NCBI GenBank assembly: GCA_040394195.1
Contig: JBEBSR010000045.1
Location: 1 to 22,376, forward strand
Source: Wohlfahrtiimonas larvae_A
GTDB lineage: Bacteria > Pseudomonadota > Gammaproteobacteria > Cardiobacteriales > Wohlfahrtiimonadaceae
Direction: 5' to 3'
DNA: 22,376 nucleotides
The notes under the pieces are model-generated. The model was not told the origin of the DNA and did not search any database. It saw nothing but the letters and a program-made list of their open reading frames with translations. The translations under genes and the position numbers were made by a program. Shown in pieces: positions 1 to 7,091 of the stretch; position 1 is the first letter of the stretch, and each line of letters opens with the position of its first letter.

Positions 1-1
1 A

Positions 2-1837
2 TTGGATAAAGATCGCCATAACTATTTGTATAAACAAATAAATATAAAAGCTTCATTAGAATCGATTGTTAGTGTTATTAAAAAAATTGGTCTAGATATT
101 AGTAAATATGAATATAAGCAAAAACAATTACAAACTGAAGAAAGTGATCTAGCAAAAGCGATTATTAACTTGAAAGAAAATCAGGAAAAGTCTGCAAAGC
201 TGAGGGTTGATACTGCTAATATTGCCCTAAATAGAGCAAAAGAAAGATTGCAGGAACAAAAAGTACATAATAGTGAACAGTATGAAAAGGTGAAGAAGGT
301 ACTAGCAAATAGAAAACTACAAATTAATGATGATATAGAACAATTAAGTAAAGAATTTAATAAACAAAAAGATGTAATAAAAATTAAGAAAAATAAAGCA
401 AGTCAATCGAAGGACGAAAGAATTATTAATCTTGAAAATAGAAAAAACTCTGAATTAGAGAAGGAAGGTGTAAATTTAGAGACTTTAGAGAGAGTAAAAA
501 ATAAATTAGAGGATGCTGAAAAAAAATATCAAGAGACCTTAGGATACTATGAAATTATTCTTCAATATGAACAATGGATGGAATTTAGCTATGCTCAAAA
601 GCCTGAGTTAGAGCATAATTTAGGGTATGAACAATTGGCAGTTGATGAGCTAATTAACAATATGCGAGTAAAGAAAGAGTATTATTTGCAAGAGTTAAAA
701 TTGTTTGATCAACAAATAAAAGAACTACAGAGCCTTAATAAAAGTATTGAGAATGATCAAAGCCAATTAATAAAGTTAGAAAAAAGTATTGAGGAAGTGT
801 ATATAGATATTCCTAGAAATGAGCTATATCAAATTGACAAAGAAGAAAAAATGCCACCCTTTGAATTATTGGCGGGGGCGATTCAACAGGATGTTGTATT
901 ATTTCGCGATAAAATGAAGTCTATTAAAAATATATACAGTAATATTTTATCTATATTTAAAGAGGGAGATGCTAGGTTTGATCAAGCCTTAACAAATAGG
1001 ATGAGCAGGTATGTTCATATCCCTTTGCATAATATTGGTTACTATATGCAAGCTATGAAGGAAGTAGCTGGTATGATGGATTACGATATCCCACAAGAAC
1101 AACGAGCATGCATAGAGAATTTTAGAGCAGTTGGCGGAAAGATGGTTAATTATTATCACGGAGTTAATGAGTTCAATAAGAAAGTTAAAAAAGTTTCAGC
1201 GACATTAACGCAAGAAATTAATCATGAACAGTTTTTTGAAAATATCAGTGATATTAAATTAGAACTCTCTTCCATATTAAGTCAATATGAAGACCTTTCA
1301 GGGTTACGATCCTTTGTAGAACGATATAAAGAATATGACGAAGGACAGAGAGAGTTGCCTAATGAGGCTTTATTGAGTGCCTTTGAAGAAAATAATCGAA
1401 TATTAATGAATATTCCTGTTAGCAATACGAATTCATCAGAAATTATTGATTTAAAATTAAGCTTTAAAGAAAATGGACGTTTGGTGAACGTTAAGATGGA
1501 TAATGATTTAAGGTCAGGTAGTAGTACAGGGTTATCAATGCTGTTATTAGTGACGATCTTCTCAAGCTTAACGCGTTATTTATGTAAAGATGAAAGTGTG
1601 AAGATTCATTGGCCTTTGGATGAGCTTAGCGTGATTGATGGTAAAAATACCACACGACTCTTTGAACTAATGAATAAGAAAAATATTGTACTATTTACAG
1701 CAACACCAAAGCTTGATCATTCCATGAGTGCATATTTTGAATATAAACATCATATTGATCGTGAAATTGGAATAAGACGATATAAGGCAAAAGAGATATC
1801 AGATACAAATCCACTATTGCTAGGAGGAGAATCTTAA
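2..1837 (+). CDS. SMC-like ATPase of a Wadjet/Mks-type condensin (JetC/MksB-like), 5'-truncated
   Basis: This is the C-terminal part of an SMC-family ATPase. The frame is open at the left edge of the window, so the N-terminal head with Walker A, and probably one coiled-coil arm, lie outside. Residues about 1-270 of the visible part are a long Lys/Glu/Gln-rich coiled coil. The C-terminal head follows: an ABC signature-like RSGSSTGLS near residue 504, a Walker B ending in PLDE with D540-E541, a D-loop-like SVID, and FTATPK at the switch position. In MksB/JetC proteins the dimerised heads drive DNA loop extrusion together with kite and kleisin partners. The stop codon overlaps the next start (TAATG), so translation is probably coupled. 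The order of neighbours and the Toprim gene three genes on support a Wadjet/MksBEFG role rather than a housekeeping SMC or a RecN/SbcC-like repair protein. The family is fairly secure; the exact subtype is not. Confidence 0.8.
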   Translation: MDKDRHNYLYKQINIKASLESIVSVIKKIGLDISKYEYKQKQLQTEESDLAKAIINLKENQEKSAKLRVDTANIALNRAKERLQEQKVHNSEQYEKVKKVLANRKLQINDDIEQLSKEFNKQKDVIKIKKNKASQSKDERIINLENRKNSELEKEGVNLETLERVKNKLEDAEKKYQETLGYYEIILQYEQWMEFSYAQKPELEHNLGYEQLAVDELINNMRVKKEYYLQELKLFDQQIKELQSLNKSIENDQSQLIKLEKSIEEVYIDIPRNELYQIDKEEKMPPFELLAGAIQQDVVLFRDKMKSIKNIYSNILSIFKEGDARFDQALTNRMSRYVHIPLHNIGYYMQAMKEVAGMMDYDIPQEQRACIENFRAVGGKMVNYYHGVNEFNKKVKKVSATLTQEINHEQFFENISDIKLELSSILSQYEDLSGLRSFVERYKEYDEGQRELPNEALLSAFEENNRILMNIPVSNTNSSEIIDLKLSFKENGRLVNVKMDNDLRSGSSTGLSMLLLVTIFSSLTRYLCKDESVKIHWPLDELSVIDGKNTTRLFELMNKKNIVLFTATPKLDHSMSAYFEYKHHIDREIGIRRYKAKEISDTNPLLLGGES

Positions 1838-2460
1838 TGTTTTCAAAAATTATTCATATATTATTAAATGGTGAAATTATTGATTCAGTCCGTTATTCTG
1901 CAGAGTATGATTTATTGCGTAATCCGAACTTTCTACAGGAGATTAATCAGTACTTACTGATAATGGATAGAGCATGCATCAGTACTAAGTGTGATTCGGG
2001 ATATTATTGTGTATATACTACTATCAATGGTAATAATGCGTTAGAAACAGTACGTCGAGATTTCAATGAGCTGATGATGAAAATAGAGCCCTTATTAAAC
2101 TTTATGCGTATTTGTATGAGTTGCTCAGATAATCAAAAACCTATTGTTGTAAATGAGGTTATTCAATTTAGCCAATACTTGGCAGTGATTGAAAACTCAT
2201 CTCACCTTCAGCATTTATTAAAAAATACTGTAACTTTATTGAACCGTTCCACGGCCGCTCAGTTAACAACACAGCTAGAGAGTGTTTTTAAATATTTAGA
2301 AGATAATCATTATTTTATTTTGATATCAGCGAATGTTTATAGGGCAACAGCCAAGTGGGATTTGCTTTATGAACAATTAGAGTTTATTGCAGAACAAGAA
2401 GATGTTGATTTTGATGATGTGGATGAAATAACTGAAACACATCAAGGAAGCCTATTATGA
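1837..2460 (+). CDS. MksE/JetB-like kite (winged-helix) subunit
   Basis: This 207-residue protein is probably the small winged-helix 'kite' subunit that binds the kleisin in MukBEF/MksBEF/Wadjet condensins. It begins with a hydrophobic helix and the motif LLNGEIIDS, has SAEYDLLRNP where kite proteins carry their N-terminal winged-helix segment, then a GYYCVYTT strand. A helical middle is followed by a second compact domain around residues 145-195 and an acidic tail (DVDFDDVDE). Its size fits the family (about 200-230 residues). A strong Shine-Dalgarno site (GGAGGAG) lies 8 bases before the ATG. The gene overlaps the SMC gene by 1 base and the kleisin gene by 4 (ATGA), so the three products are probably made together. 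Assignment rests mainly on size, layout and partners; sequence similarity in this family is low. Confidence 0.6.
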   Translation: MFSKIIHILLNGEIIDSVRYSAEYDLLRNPNFLQEINQYLLIMDRACISTKCDSGYYCVYTTINGNNALETVRRDFNELMMKIEPLLNFMRICMSCSDNQKPIVVNEVIQFSQYLAVIENSSHLQHLLKNTVTLLNRSTAAQLTTQLESVFKYLEDNHYFILISANVYRATAKWDLLYEQLEFIAEQEDVDFDDVDEITETHQGSLL

Positions 2461-3713
2461 AAAAAGAGCCTAATCAGCATCCTGCAATAAAACCCATCAA
2501 AGTTTTGAGTAAACATATTGGATTAATCACCTATTATGCAAGTAATCATAATGGGTTGATTGAAGTAAATGCTGAAAATTATCAGCAGGTTGTTAGTCTT
2601 GAGCATGTAAATTTAGGATACTTTCTATTGGGAGGACAAGTTTTTAAATTAAGCTCAACTGTAATGAGATTAATTCAACACTATGAGCAGAGAACTCGAT
2701 TTGCCAATAGTAATGGTGAGATTGCAGGATTGGTTCATGCGATTAAAGTAGCACTTGAACTCTACCATTTTGCCAGTGATAAAAGCCAAAGCGATAGTGA
2801 GATGCTTTATAGGGACTTAGAAGAGAAGGTTCATTTGTTGAGTGGTTGTTTACGAGAATCTTATGTGCATTTTTCAGGAAATATTCATGATCAGTTGCTG
2901 TTGATCGATCGATTAGAAGTCAGAATATTAGCAAATGAAAATGCATTGGAGGAATTGAAGAATATTAATGATACATTATCAGGCTTGTCCGTAGATAAGC
3001 TTATTGAGTTAGGTACATCAGAGCCTATGTTAGAGGCGTTGTTGTTTACATACTTAAAGCCTGAAGTGGATAAATGCCAAAATGAATTAGTTGATGCAGC
3101 GCATCGACTGAGAGAAAATTTATTAAATTGGAAAAAAGATTTAGAGCTACAAAAAATCAGTCGGTTGATTAATAGATTTGCACGTCATTATCATTTAAAT
3201 CCTGATTTTGTGCCCGACCCTAAATGGGCTGTAATCAATCAACGGCTGTTTCATAAAGTTCCTGTGCGACCAGAATATAGTCATTCAGATTTATATGATC
3301 CAGAGACCCTGAGTGCTTATCAGAAAATTGCTAAAAATGCTTTAAAAAAGCGTGTGGAATCAACGGATAGTAAAGAAAATAAAGATAAAAGAAACACTGA
3401 TGCTCCTATTAATGAGAGTAATGGTGTTATTGAAGAAAAGTATTCAGTAGTTGAAAATGCAATTATCTATTTTTTTGAAGCACTACAATGCTCTGATGGG
3501 ATTATAAGTTTAACGGGACGAGATGGTTATATTAAATTAAAGCTAGAAAATGAATGTAATTTTGAAGATTGGTTATCCATGATTGTTGATTTTTTTAATG
3601 AGAATCGCCATGGGTTTTTTATCCCTTTAGCTCTAGAATTTAATGAAAGTATTGCTGAAATATATAATGGGAATCGTACTGTGCATGATGTTACGGTATT
3701 TAGGAGTGCATAA
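2457..3713 (+). CDS. MksF/JetA-like kleisin subunit
   Basis: This 418-residue protein is probably the kleisin that bridges the SMC heads. Residues about 1-120 form a globular domain expected to be winged-helix. Residues about 125-250 are strongly helical with IHDQLLLIDRLEVRIL and later QNELVDAAHRLRENLLNWKK, the pattern of the helical 'neck' that packs against an SMC coiled coil in MukF/MksF/JetA. A charged, low-complexity linker around residues 300-330 (Lys/Glu/Asn/Asp-rich) precedes a small C-terminal domain (about 335-418), as expected for a kleisin with a flexible middle and a C-terminal winged helix. The start ATG overlaps the previous stop and has an AAGGAAG ribosome site 6 bases upstream; the stop abuts the next ATG. 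The kleisin call is an inference from architecture and context. Confidence 0.6.
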   Translation: MKKEPNQHPAIKPIKVLSKHIGLITYYASNHNGLIEVNAENYQQVVSLEHVNLGYFLLGGQVFKLSSTVMRLIQHYEQRTRFANSNGEIAGLVHAIKVALELYHFASDKSQSDSEMLYRDLEEKVHLLSGCLRESYVHFSGNIHDQLLLIDRLEVRILANENALEELKNINDTLSGLSVDKLIELGTSEPMLEALLFTYLKPEVDKCQNELVDAAHRLRENLLNWKKDLELQKISRLINRFARHYHLNPDFVPDPKWAVINQRLFHKVPVRPEYSHSDLYDPETLSAYQKIAKNALKKRVESTDSKENKDKRNTDAPINESNGVIEEKYSVVENAIIYFFEALQCSDGIISLTGRDGYIKLKLENECNFEDWLSMIVDFFNENRHGFFIPLALEFNESIAEIYNGNRTVHDVTVFRSA

Positions 3714-4577
3714 ATGAATAAAAAAACGTTAAATGCAATCCAAATTGTACTGCAAAGAAAGCTTCACGAGGTTAATAAAAATAATATTTGGAAGACTCTA
3801 CATGAGCAATATGGCATAGGTACAGAGACAATAAAAGGATATAAATTAACGTCAGAAGATCATATTTGGTTGGAAAATAGTTATGCTAAATATGTGAAAA
3901 TTAATCCATTGGAAGATATGCCTGTCCACATGGATAGATTAGATAGCGTTGAAATTTTTCGAGATGAAAAATTAAGCATGCAAAGTGTTTTCGCTACTCA
4001 ATTGGTTTGTACTTCACCTCGAATGCCAATCCCATTAGTATCGGGTAAGATTATGATGAATTATCGTGGTCTTGTTCCAACAATTGAGCTAAAAGAGTTA
4101 AATATTGCAGAGCTTAAGAAAGTATTAATTATAGAAAATGGCAATATGATAACTCGTTGGCATGATTGGTATCAGTATTTGCCTGATGAATGGCAAGACG
4201 CACTATTTATCTATCGTGGGCATGGACAAAATATAAACTATGTCAAAGAACTAATTTTACGATTACCTGCAGAAACAGAGATTGCAATATATCCTGATTT
4301 TGATCCTCAGGGACTATCAATAACAGTTGAATATTATGCATTGAAGAAATGTAAGCTATTGATTTCAGAGTGCTATCAACTCTTTGAAAGAGAACAAATG
4401 TTTAATCAACCTAATAAATATTTTCAGCAAGTAACTGCTGAAAAAGGGCATAAAATGAATTTAGAAAAGTTTCCTAGATTACAGGAAATATTTTTATGTA
4501 TGCAGAAAAATAAACTCGCTATTATGCAAGAGAATATCAAAGAAACAGGTTGCTTAATAGCTATTGATATTGTTTAA
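3714..4577 (+). CDS. Toprim-domain protein, JetD/MksG-like (nuclease component)
   Basis: The C-terminal half is a Toprim domain. VLIIENG carries the conserved glutamate (E141), YRGHGQN (167-173) forms the next turn, and AIYPDFDPQG carries the DxD pair (D195, D197) that binds metal. This combination is typical of the DUF2220-type C-terminal domain of JetD/MksG, the subunit that cleaves plasmid DNA in Wadjet/MksBEFG systems and is related to the Topo VI A subunit. At 287 residues it is shorter than JetD proteins as I know them, so the N-terminal DNA-binding region seems reduced, although residues 1-120 are still present and may be a compact equivalent. Its start follows the kleisin stop directly, with AGGAG seven bases upstream. 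It is the last gene of the operon. I am confident of the Toprim domain and moderately confident of the nuclease role. Confidence 0.75.
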   Translation: MNKKTLNAIQIVLQRKLHEVNKNNIWKTLHEQYGIGTETIKGYKLTSEDHIWLENSYAKYVKINPLEDMPVHMDRLDSVEIFRDEKLSMQSVFATQLVCTSPRMPIPLVSGKIMMNYRGLVPTIELKELNIAELKKVLIIENGNMITRWHDWYQYLPDEWQDALFIYRGHGQNINYVKELILRLPAETEIAIYPDFDPQGLSITVEYYALKKCKLLISECYQLFEREQMFNQPNKYFQQVTAEKGHKMNLEKFPRLQEIFLCMQKNKLAIMQENIKETGCLIAIDIV

Positions 4578-4590
4578 GGATGAATAGACT

Positions 4591-4730
4591 ATGCATTTAT
4601 ATAGATCTCAGTATGATACTTTATTGTCTATATTTGACAGCACAGGTCAGGCAATCCATGTACCACAACATTAATTGAACGATGGAAAGAGATTAACAAG
4701 CATAAATCTGAATTGGTAATGCTAGTTTAG
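4591..4730 (+). pseudogene. possible frameshifted remnant of a small gene
   Basis: An ATG at 4591 opens a 27-codon frame beginning MHLYRSQYDTLLSIFDS that stops at 4672. One frame over, starting near 4671, a protein-like stretch LIERWKEINKHKSELVM runs to a stop at 4728-4730. Read together with a shift near 4665-4670 they could be about 46 residues of one former small protein. The family is not recognised. The amphipathic composition of both halves is the only evidence, so chance is a real alternative. Confidence 0.25.
4610..4625 (+). repeat. 16-bp direct repeat, copy 1 (agtatgatactttatt)
   Basis: An exact 16-base copy recurs at 4782-4797, 172 bases downstream. The first 11 bases (AGTAT-G-ATACT) form an interrupted palindrome, so this could be a small operator or a recombination scar. 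It lies 33 bases after the Toprim gene. Confidence 0.6.
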
Positions 4731-4781
4731 TAGTGGCATATGGGAATAGAATACCTAGGGAATGTATATGAGATTTATTTT

Positions 4782-4797
4782 AGTATGATACTTTATT
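4782..4797 (+). repeat. 16-bp direct repeat, copy 2 (agtatgatactttatt)
   Basis: Second exact copy of the repeat at 4610-4625, including the AGTAT-G-ATACT palindrome. The sequences flanking the two copies are not alike beyond the repeat. Confidence 0.6.
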
Positions 4798-4958
4798 ATT
4801 AGTAATATGTTTTTATAAATTGCCACAATATTTTCCCCATTTATAACGGGGTATTCTTTAGTTTAACAAGAGTTATTAAATTATTTTCAAAAGACTTTTA
4901 GATAAATTCCTGTACTATATGCACTTTATTTTATACAGGCAGTGGAGTTTTAATTTTG

Positions 4959-6107
4959 ATGTCCTTTAATGATTTAGGTTTATGCAAGGAATTACTGACA
5001 GCGTTGAATGATGTAGGTTATGTAGAGCCAACACCAATTCAAAGAGAAGCGATTCCAGTTGTATTAAAAGGGCGAGATGTGATGGCTTGTGCACAAACGG
5101 GCACAGGAAAAACAGCAAGCTTCACATTGCCAATTTTACAGAAATTGCATCAACAATCATTGAAGCAAGAGACAAAAAAACGACCTGTTCGTGCTTTGAT
5201 TTTATCGCCAACGCGTGAATTGGCTGCACAAATTGGTGAGAATGTTGAAGCTTATAGCAAGCACTTAAAGCTTCGTTCATTGACTGTATTTGGTGGTGTG
5301 AGCATCAATCCCCAAATGATGAAATTACGTGGCGGTGTTGATGTGTTAGTTGCAACGCCTGGGCGATTATTGGATTTATCACAGAAGAATGCAGTGGATT
5401 TATCTAATGTAGAATATTTAGTATTAGATGAAGCTGATCGTATGTTGGATATGGGTTTTATTCACGATATTAAGCGTATTTTGGCTAAATTACCAAAAAG
5501 ACGTCAGAATCTATTATTCTCCGCAACTTTTTCTAAAGAAATTAAAAAATTAGCAGAAGGTTTATTGTTTAAACCTGAAATGATTGAAATTGAGAGTTAT
5601 AAGCCTACACCTGATCAAATCACACAACATATTCACATGGTGGATAAAAGCCGTAAACGTGAGTTATTGGCACATTTGATTACAGAAAATAATTGGTCAC
5701 AAGTTTTAGTATTTTGTCGTACAAAACATGGCACAAATCGCTTAACTGAACATTTGAATAAAAAAGGAATTGTGACATTGGCAATTCATGGCAATAAGAG
5801 CCAAGGTGCGAGAACGCGAGCACTATCAGAATTTAAAGCAGGAACTATTCGTGTGTTATTGGCAACGGATATTGTGGCGCGTGGATTAGATATTGCTGAA
5901 TTACCTTACGTTGTGAATTATGATCTGCCTGATCAAGCAGAAGATTACGTGCATCGTATCGGTAGAACAGGGCGTGCAGATGCTAAAGGCGAAGCGATCT
6001 CTTTATGTGGTGCAGAAGAATTGGAGTTATTGAAAGATATTGAAAAGCTTTTAGGTAAACCAATTCCGAGAATGAGCATTAAAGGTTTTGAGCCAACAGA
6101 GCATTGA
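4959..6107 (+). CDS. rhlE: DEAD-box ATP-dependent RNA helicase, RhlE type
   Basis: An SF2 RNA helicase that unwinds short RNA duplexes in ribosome assembly and mRNA turnover. It shows the full motif set: a Q-motif region (PTPIQRE), Walker A AQTGTGKT (45-52), PTREL, GG, TPGR, DEAD (157-160), SAT (188-190), and in the second RecA domain ARGLD and HRIGRTGR. The start chosen is the ATG at 4959 (MSFNDLGL), with GGAG 11 bases upstream; a TTG one codon earlier is less likely. At 382 residues it ends soon after the second RecA domain and lacks the long basic tail of E. coli RhlE, so the RhlE rather than RhlB/SrmB label is by overall similarity of the core. It is a single gene with its own leader, converging on rluF across a shared terminator. 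Confidence 0.88.
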   Translation: MSFNDLGLCKELLTALNDVGYVEPTPIQREAIPVVLKGRDVMACAQTGTGKTASFTLPILQKLHQQSLKQETKKRPVRALILSPTRELAAQIGENVEAYSKHLKLRSLTVFGGVSINPQMMKLRGGVDVLVATPGRLLDLSQKNAVDLSNVEYLVLDEADRMLDMGFIHDIKRILAKLPKRRQNLLFSATFSKEIKKLAEGLLFKPEMIEIESYKPTPDQITQHIHMVDKSRKRELLAHLITENNWSQVLVFCRTKHGTNRLTEHLNKKGIVTLAIHGNKSQGARTRALSEFKAGTIRVLLATDIVARGLDIAELPYVVNYDLPDQAEDYVHRIGRTGRADAKGEAISLCGAEELELLKDIEKLLGKPIPRMSIKGFEPTEH

Positions 6108-6113
6108 TTATGT

Positions 6114-6150
6114 ATAAAATAAAAGCCCCAAATTGGGGCTTTTATTTTAT
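6114..6150. terminator. bidirectional rho-independent terminator between rhlE and rluF
   Basis: A 37-base palindrome with a single central unpaired base: a GC core (AAAAGCCCC/GGGGCTTTT) extended by AT pairs on both sides and flanked by T runs on both strands. It serves the convergent rhlE (+) and rluF (-). The TAA stop of rluF (6147-6149) lies inside the right arm. Confidence 0.88.
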
Positions 6151-6875
6151 GGTGTCCACTTTGTAGTTTGTATGCCATAACCAAGATCTTCAAATAATTC
6201 ATCTTGTTCTTTACCTGTTAAATAGCGCCATTCACCCACAGGTAATTTACCCAATTCAATATTCATGATGCGCAATCTTTTCAAGCTTGTGACATTGTAA
6301 CCAAGCGTTTCACACATTCTACGAATCTGGCGATTCAAGCCTTGCATGAGGATGATATTGAACTCATTGCTGGATAATTGTGTCACTTTACATGGTAATG
6401 TTTTAGTTCCTAGGATTTTCACGCCAGCAGACATTTTTTGTACAAATTCATCATTAATAGGGCGATCTACTGAAACAATGTATTCTTTTTCGTGTTTGTT
6501 TTCAGAGCGCAATATCTCATTCACGATATCACCATCATCTGTCATTAGGATTAAGCCTTCTGAATCTTTATCCAAGCGACCAATGTGGAAAATTCGAGTA
6601 GGATAATTCATGAAATCAACGATATTGCCTTTCACATTCTTTTCAGTTGTACTTGTGATCCCAACAGGTTTATTCAATGCGATATAAACAAAGCTTTGTG
6701 GGCTTGCCACTTCTTCAATTAAAGCACCATCCACAAGGACTTTATCGCCAGGATTCACTTGATCGCCAATCTTAGCTTTCTTGCCATTGATTTTGACACG
6801 GCCTTCTTCAATCAGTTTATCCGCACCACGCCTAGATGTTTTACCAGATTCACTGATAAATTTGTTTAAACGCAT
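6147..6875 (-). CDS. rluF: 23S rRNA pseudouridine synthase, RluF type
   Basis: An RsuA-family pseudouridine synthase. E. coli RluF modifies U2604 (and U2605) of 23S rRNA. Residues 1-60 are an S4 RNA-binding domain (MRLNKFISESG, then RVKINGKKA). The synthase domain carries GRLDKDSEGL with the catalytic aspartate D102, and GLNRQIRRMCETLGY near the C-terminus. The sequence follows E. coli RluF closely through both halves (IALNKPVGI, NIVDF, HEKEY), which favours RluF over RluB or RluE. It is 242 residues long, lacking the C-terminal tail of the E. coli enzyme (290). AAGGA lies six bases before the ATG. It is a single gene ending in the palindromic terminator. Confidence 0.88.
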   Translation of the reverse strand: MRLNKFISESGKTSRRGADKLIEEGRVKINGKKAKIGDQVNPGDKVLVDGALIEEVASPQSFVYIALNKPVGITSTTEKNVKGNIVDFMNYPTRIFHIGRLDKDSEGLILMTDDGDIVNEILRSENKHEKEYIVSVDRPINDEFVQKMSAGVKILGTKTLPCKVTQLSSNEFNIILMQGLNRQIRRMCETLGYNVTSLKRLRIMNIELGKLPVGEWRYLTGKEQDELFEDLGYGIQTTKWTP

Positions 6876-7035
6876 ATTTTTTCCTTCATGTTTAACTCAA
6901 TTCAGATATAGCCAAATAGATTTAATTACTACTAAGTTAAGTATTAGATCGACTTCACTATAATTATGAAAGGGAAGTTATCAAATTTAATCTCATAAGA
7001 GAAGTAATACTTATTTTATTCATGCATTAATAAAC

Positions 7036-7058
7036 AAAAGCCCCAAACTGGAGCTTTT
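7036..7058 (-). terminator. rho-independent terminator of the M16 gene pair
   Basis: On the - strand, AAAAGCTCCA pairs with TGGGGCTTTT through one G-U wobble, with a 3-base loop and a following TTTTG T-run. It lies about 33 bases after the stop of the downstream M16 gene. Read on the + strand the same position is a mismatch, so it works best for the - strand. Confidence 0.8.
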
Positions 7059-7091
7059 ATTATTGATTTTATTAGATGGTATTGCCCCAAA

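Larger units (their letters stand above)
4578..4958 (+). other. AT-rich intergenic region with decayed sequence
   Basis: This stretch between the defence operon and rhlE holds no intact gene. It contains a possible broken small gene (4591-4730), two copies of a 16-bp direct repeat, and a weak hairpin of CCCC/GGGG near 4836-4852 that is not followed by a run of T. Stops occur in all frames. The last part is the leader of rhlE, with GGAG at 4944-4947. I see no clear strong terminator for the upstream operon. Confidence 0.5.

Noticed and set aside
2..1837. Housekeeping SMC, MukB, RecN or SbcC identity for the first gene
   Set aside because: The downstream kite-sized, kleisin-like and Toprim genes and the diverged signature motif fit a Wadjet/Mks defence condensin better.
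5945..6202. 85-codon open frame on the - strand across the end of rhlE and the terminator
   Set aside because: It is antisense to conserved helicase sequence and runs through the palindromic terminator and the rluF end.
6121..7058. Two similar GCCCC hairpins at 6121-6143 and 7036-7058 as a dispersed repeat element
   Set aside because: Both have T-runs and sit right after genes, so they are better explained as independent terminators of common form.
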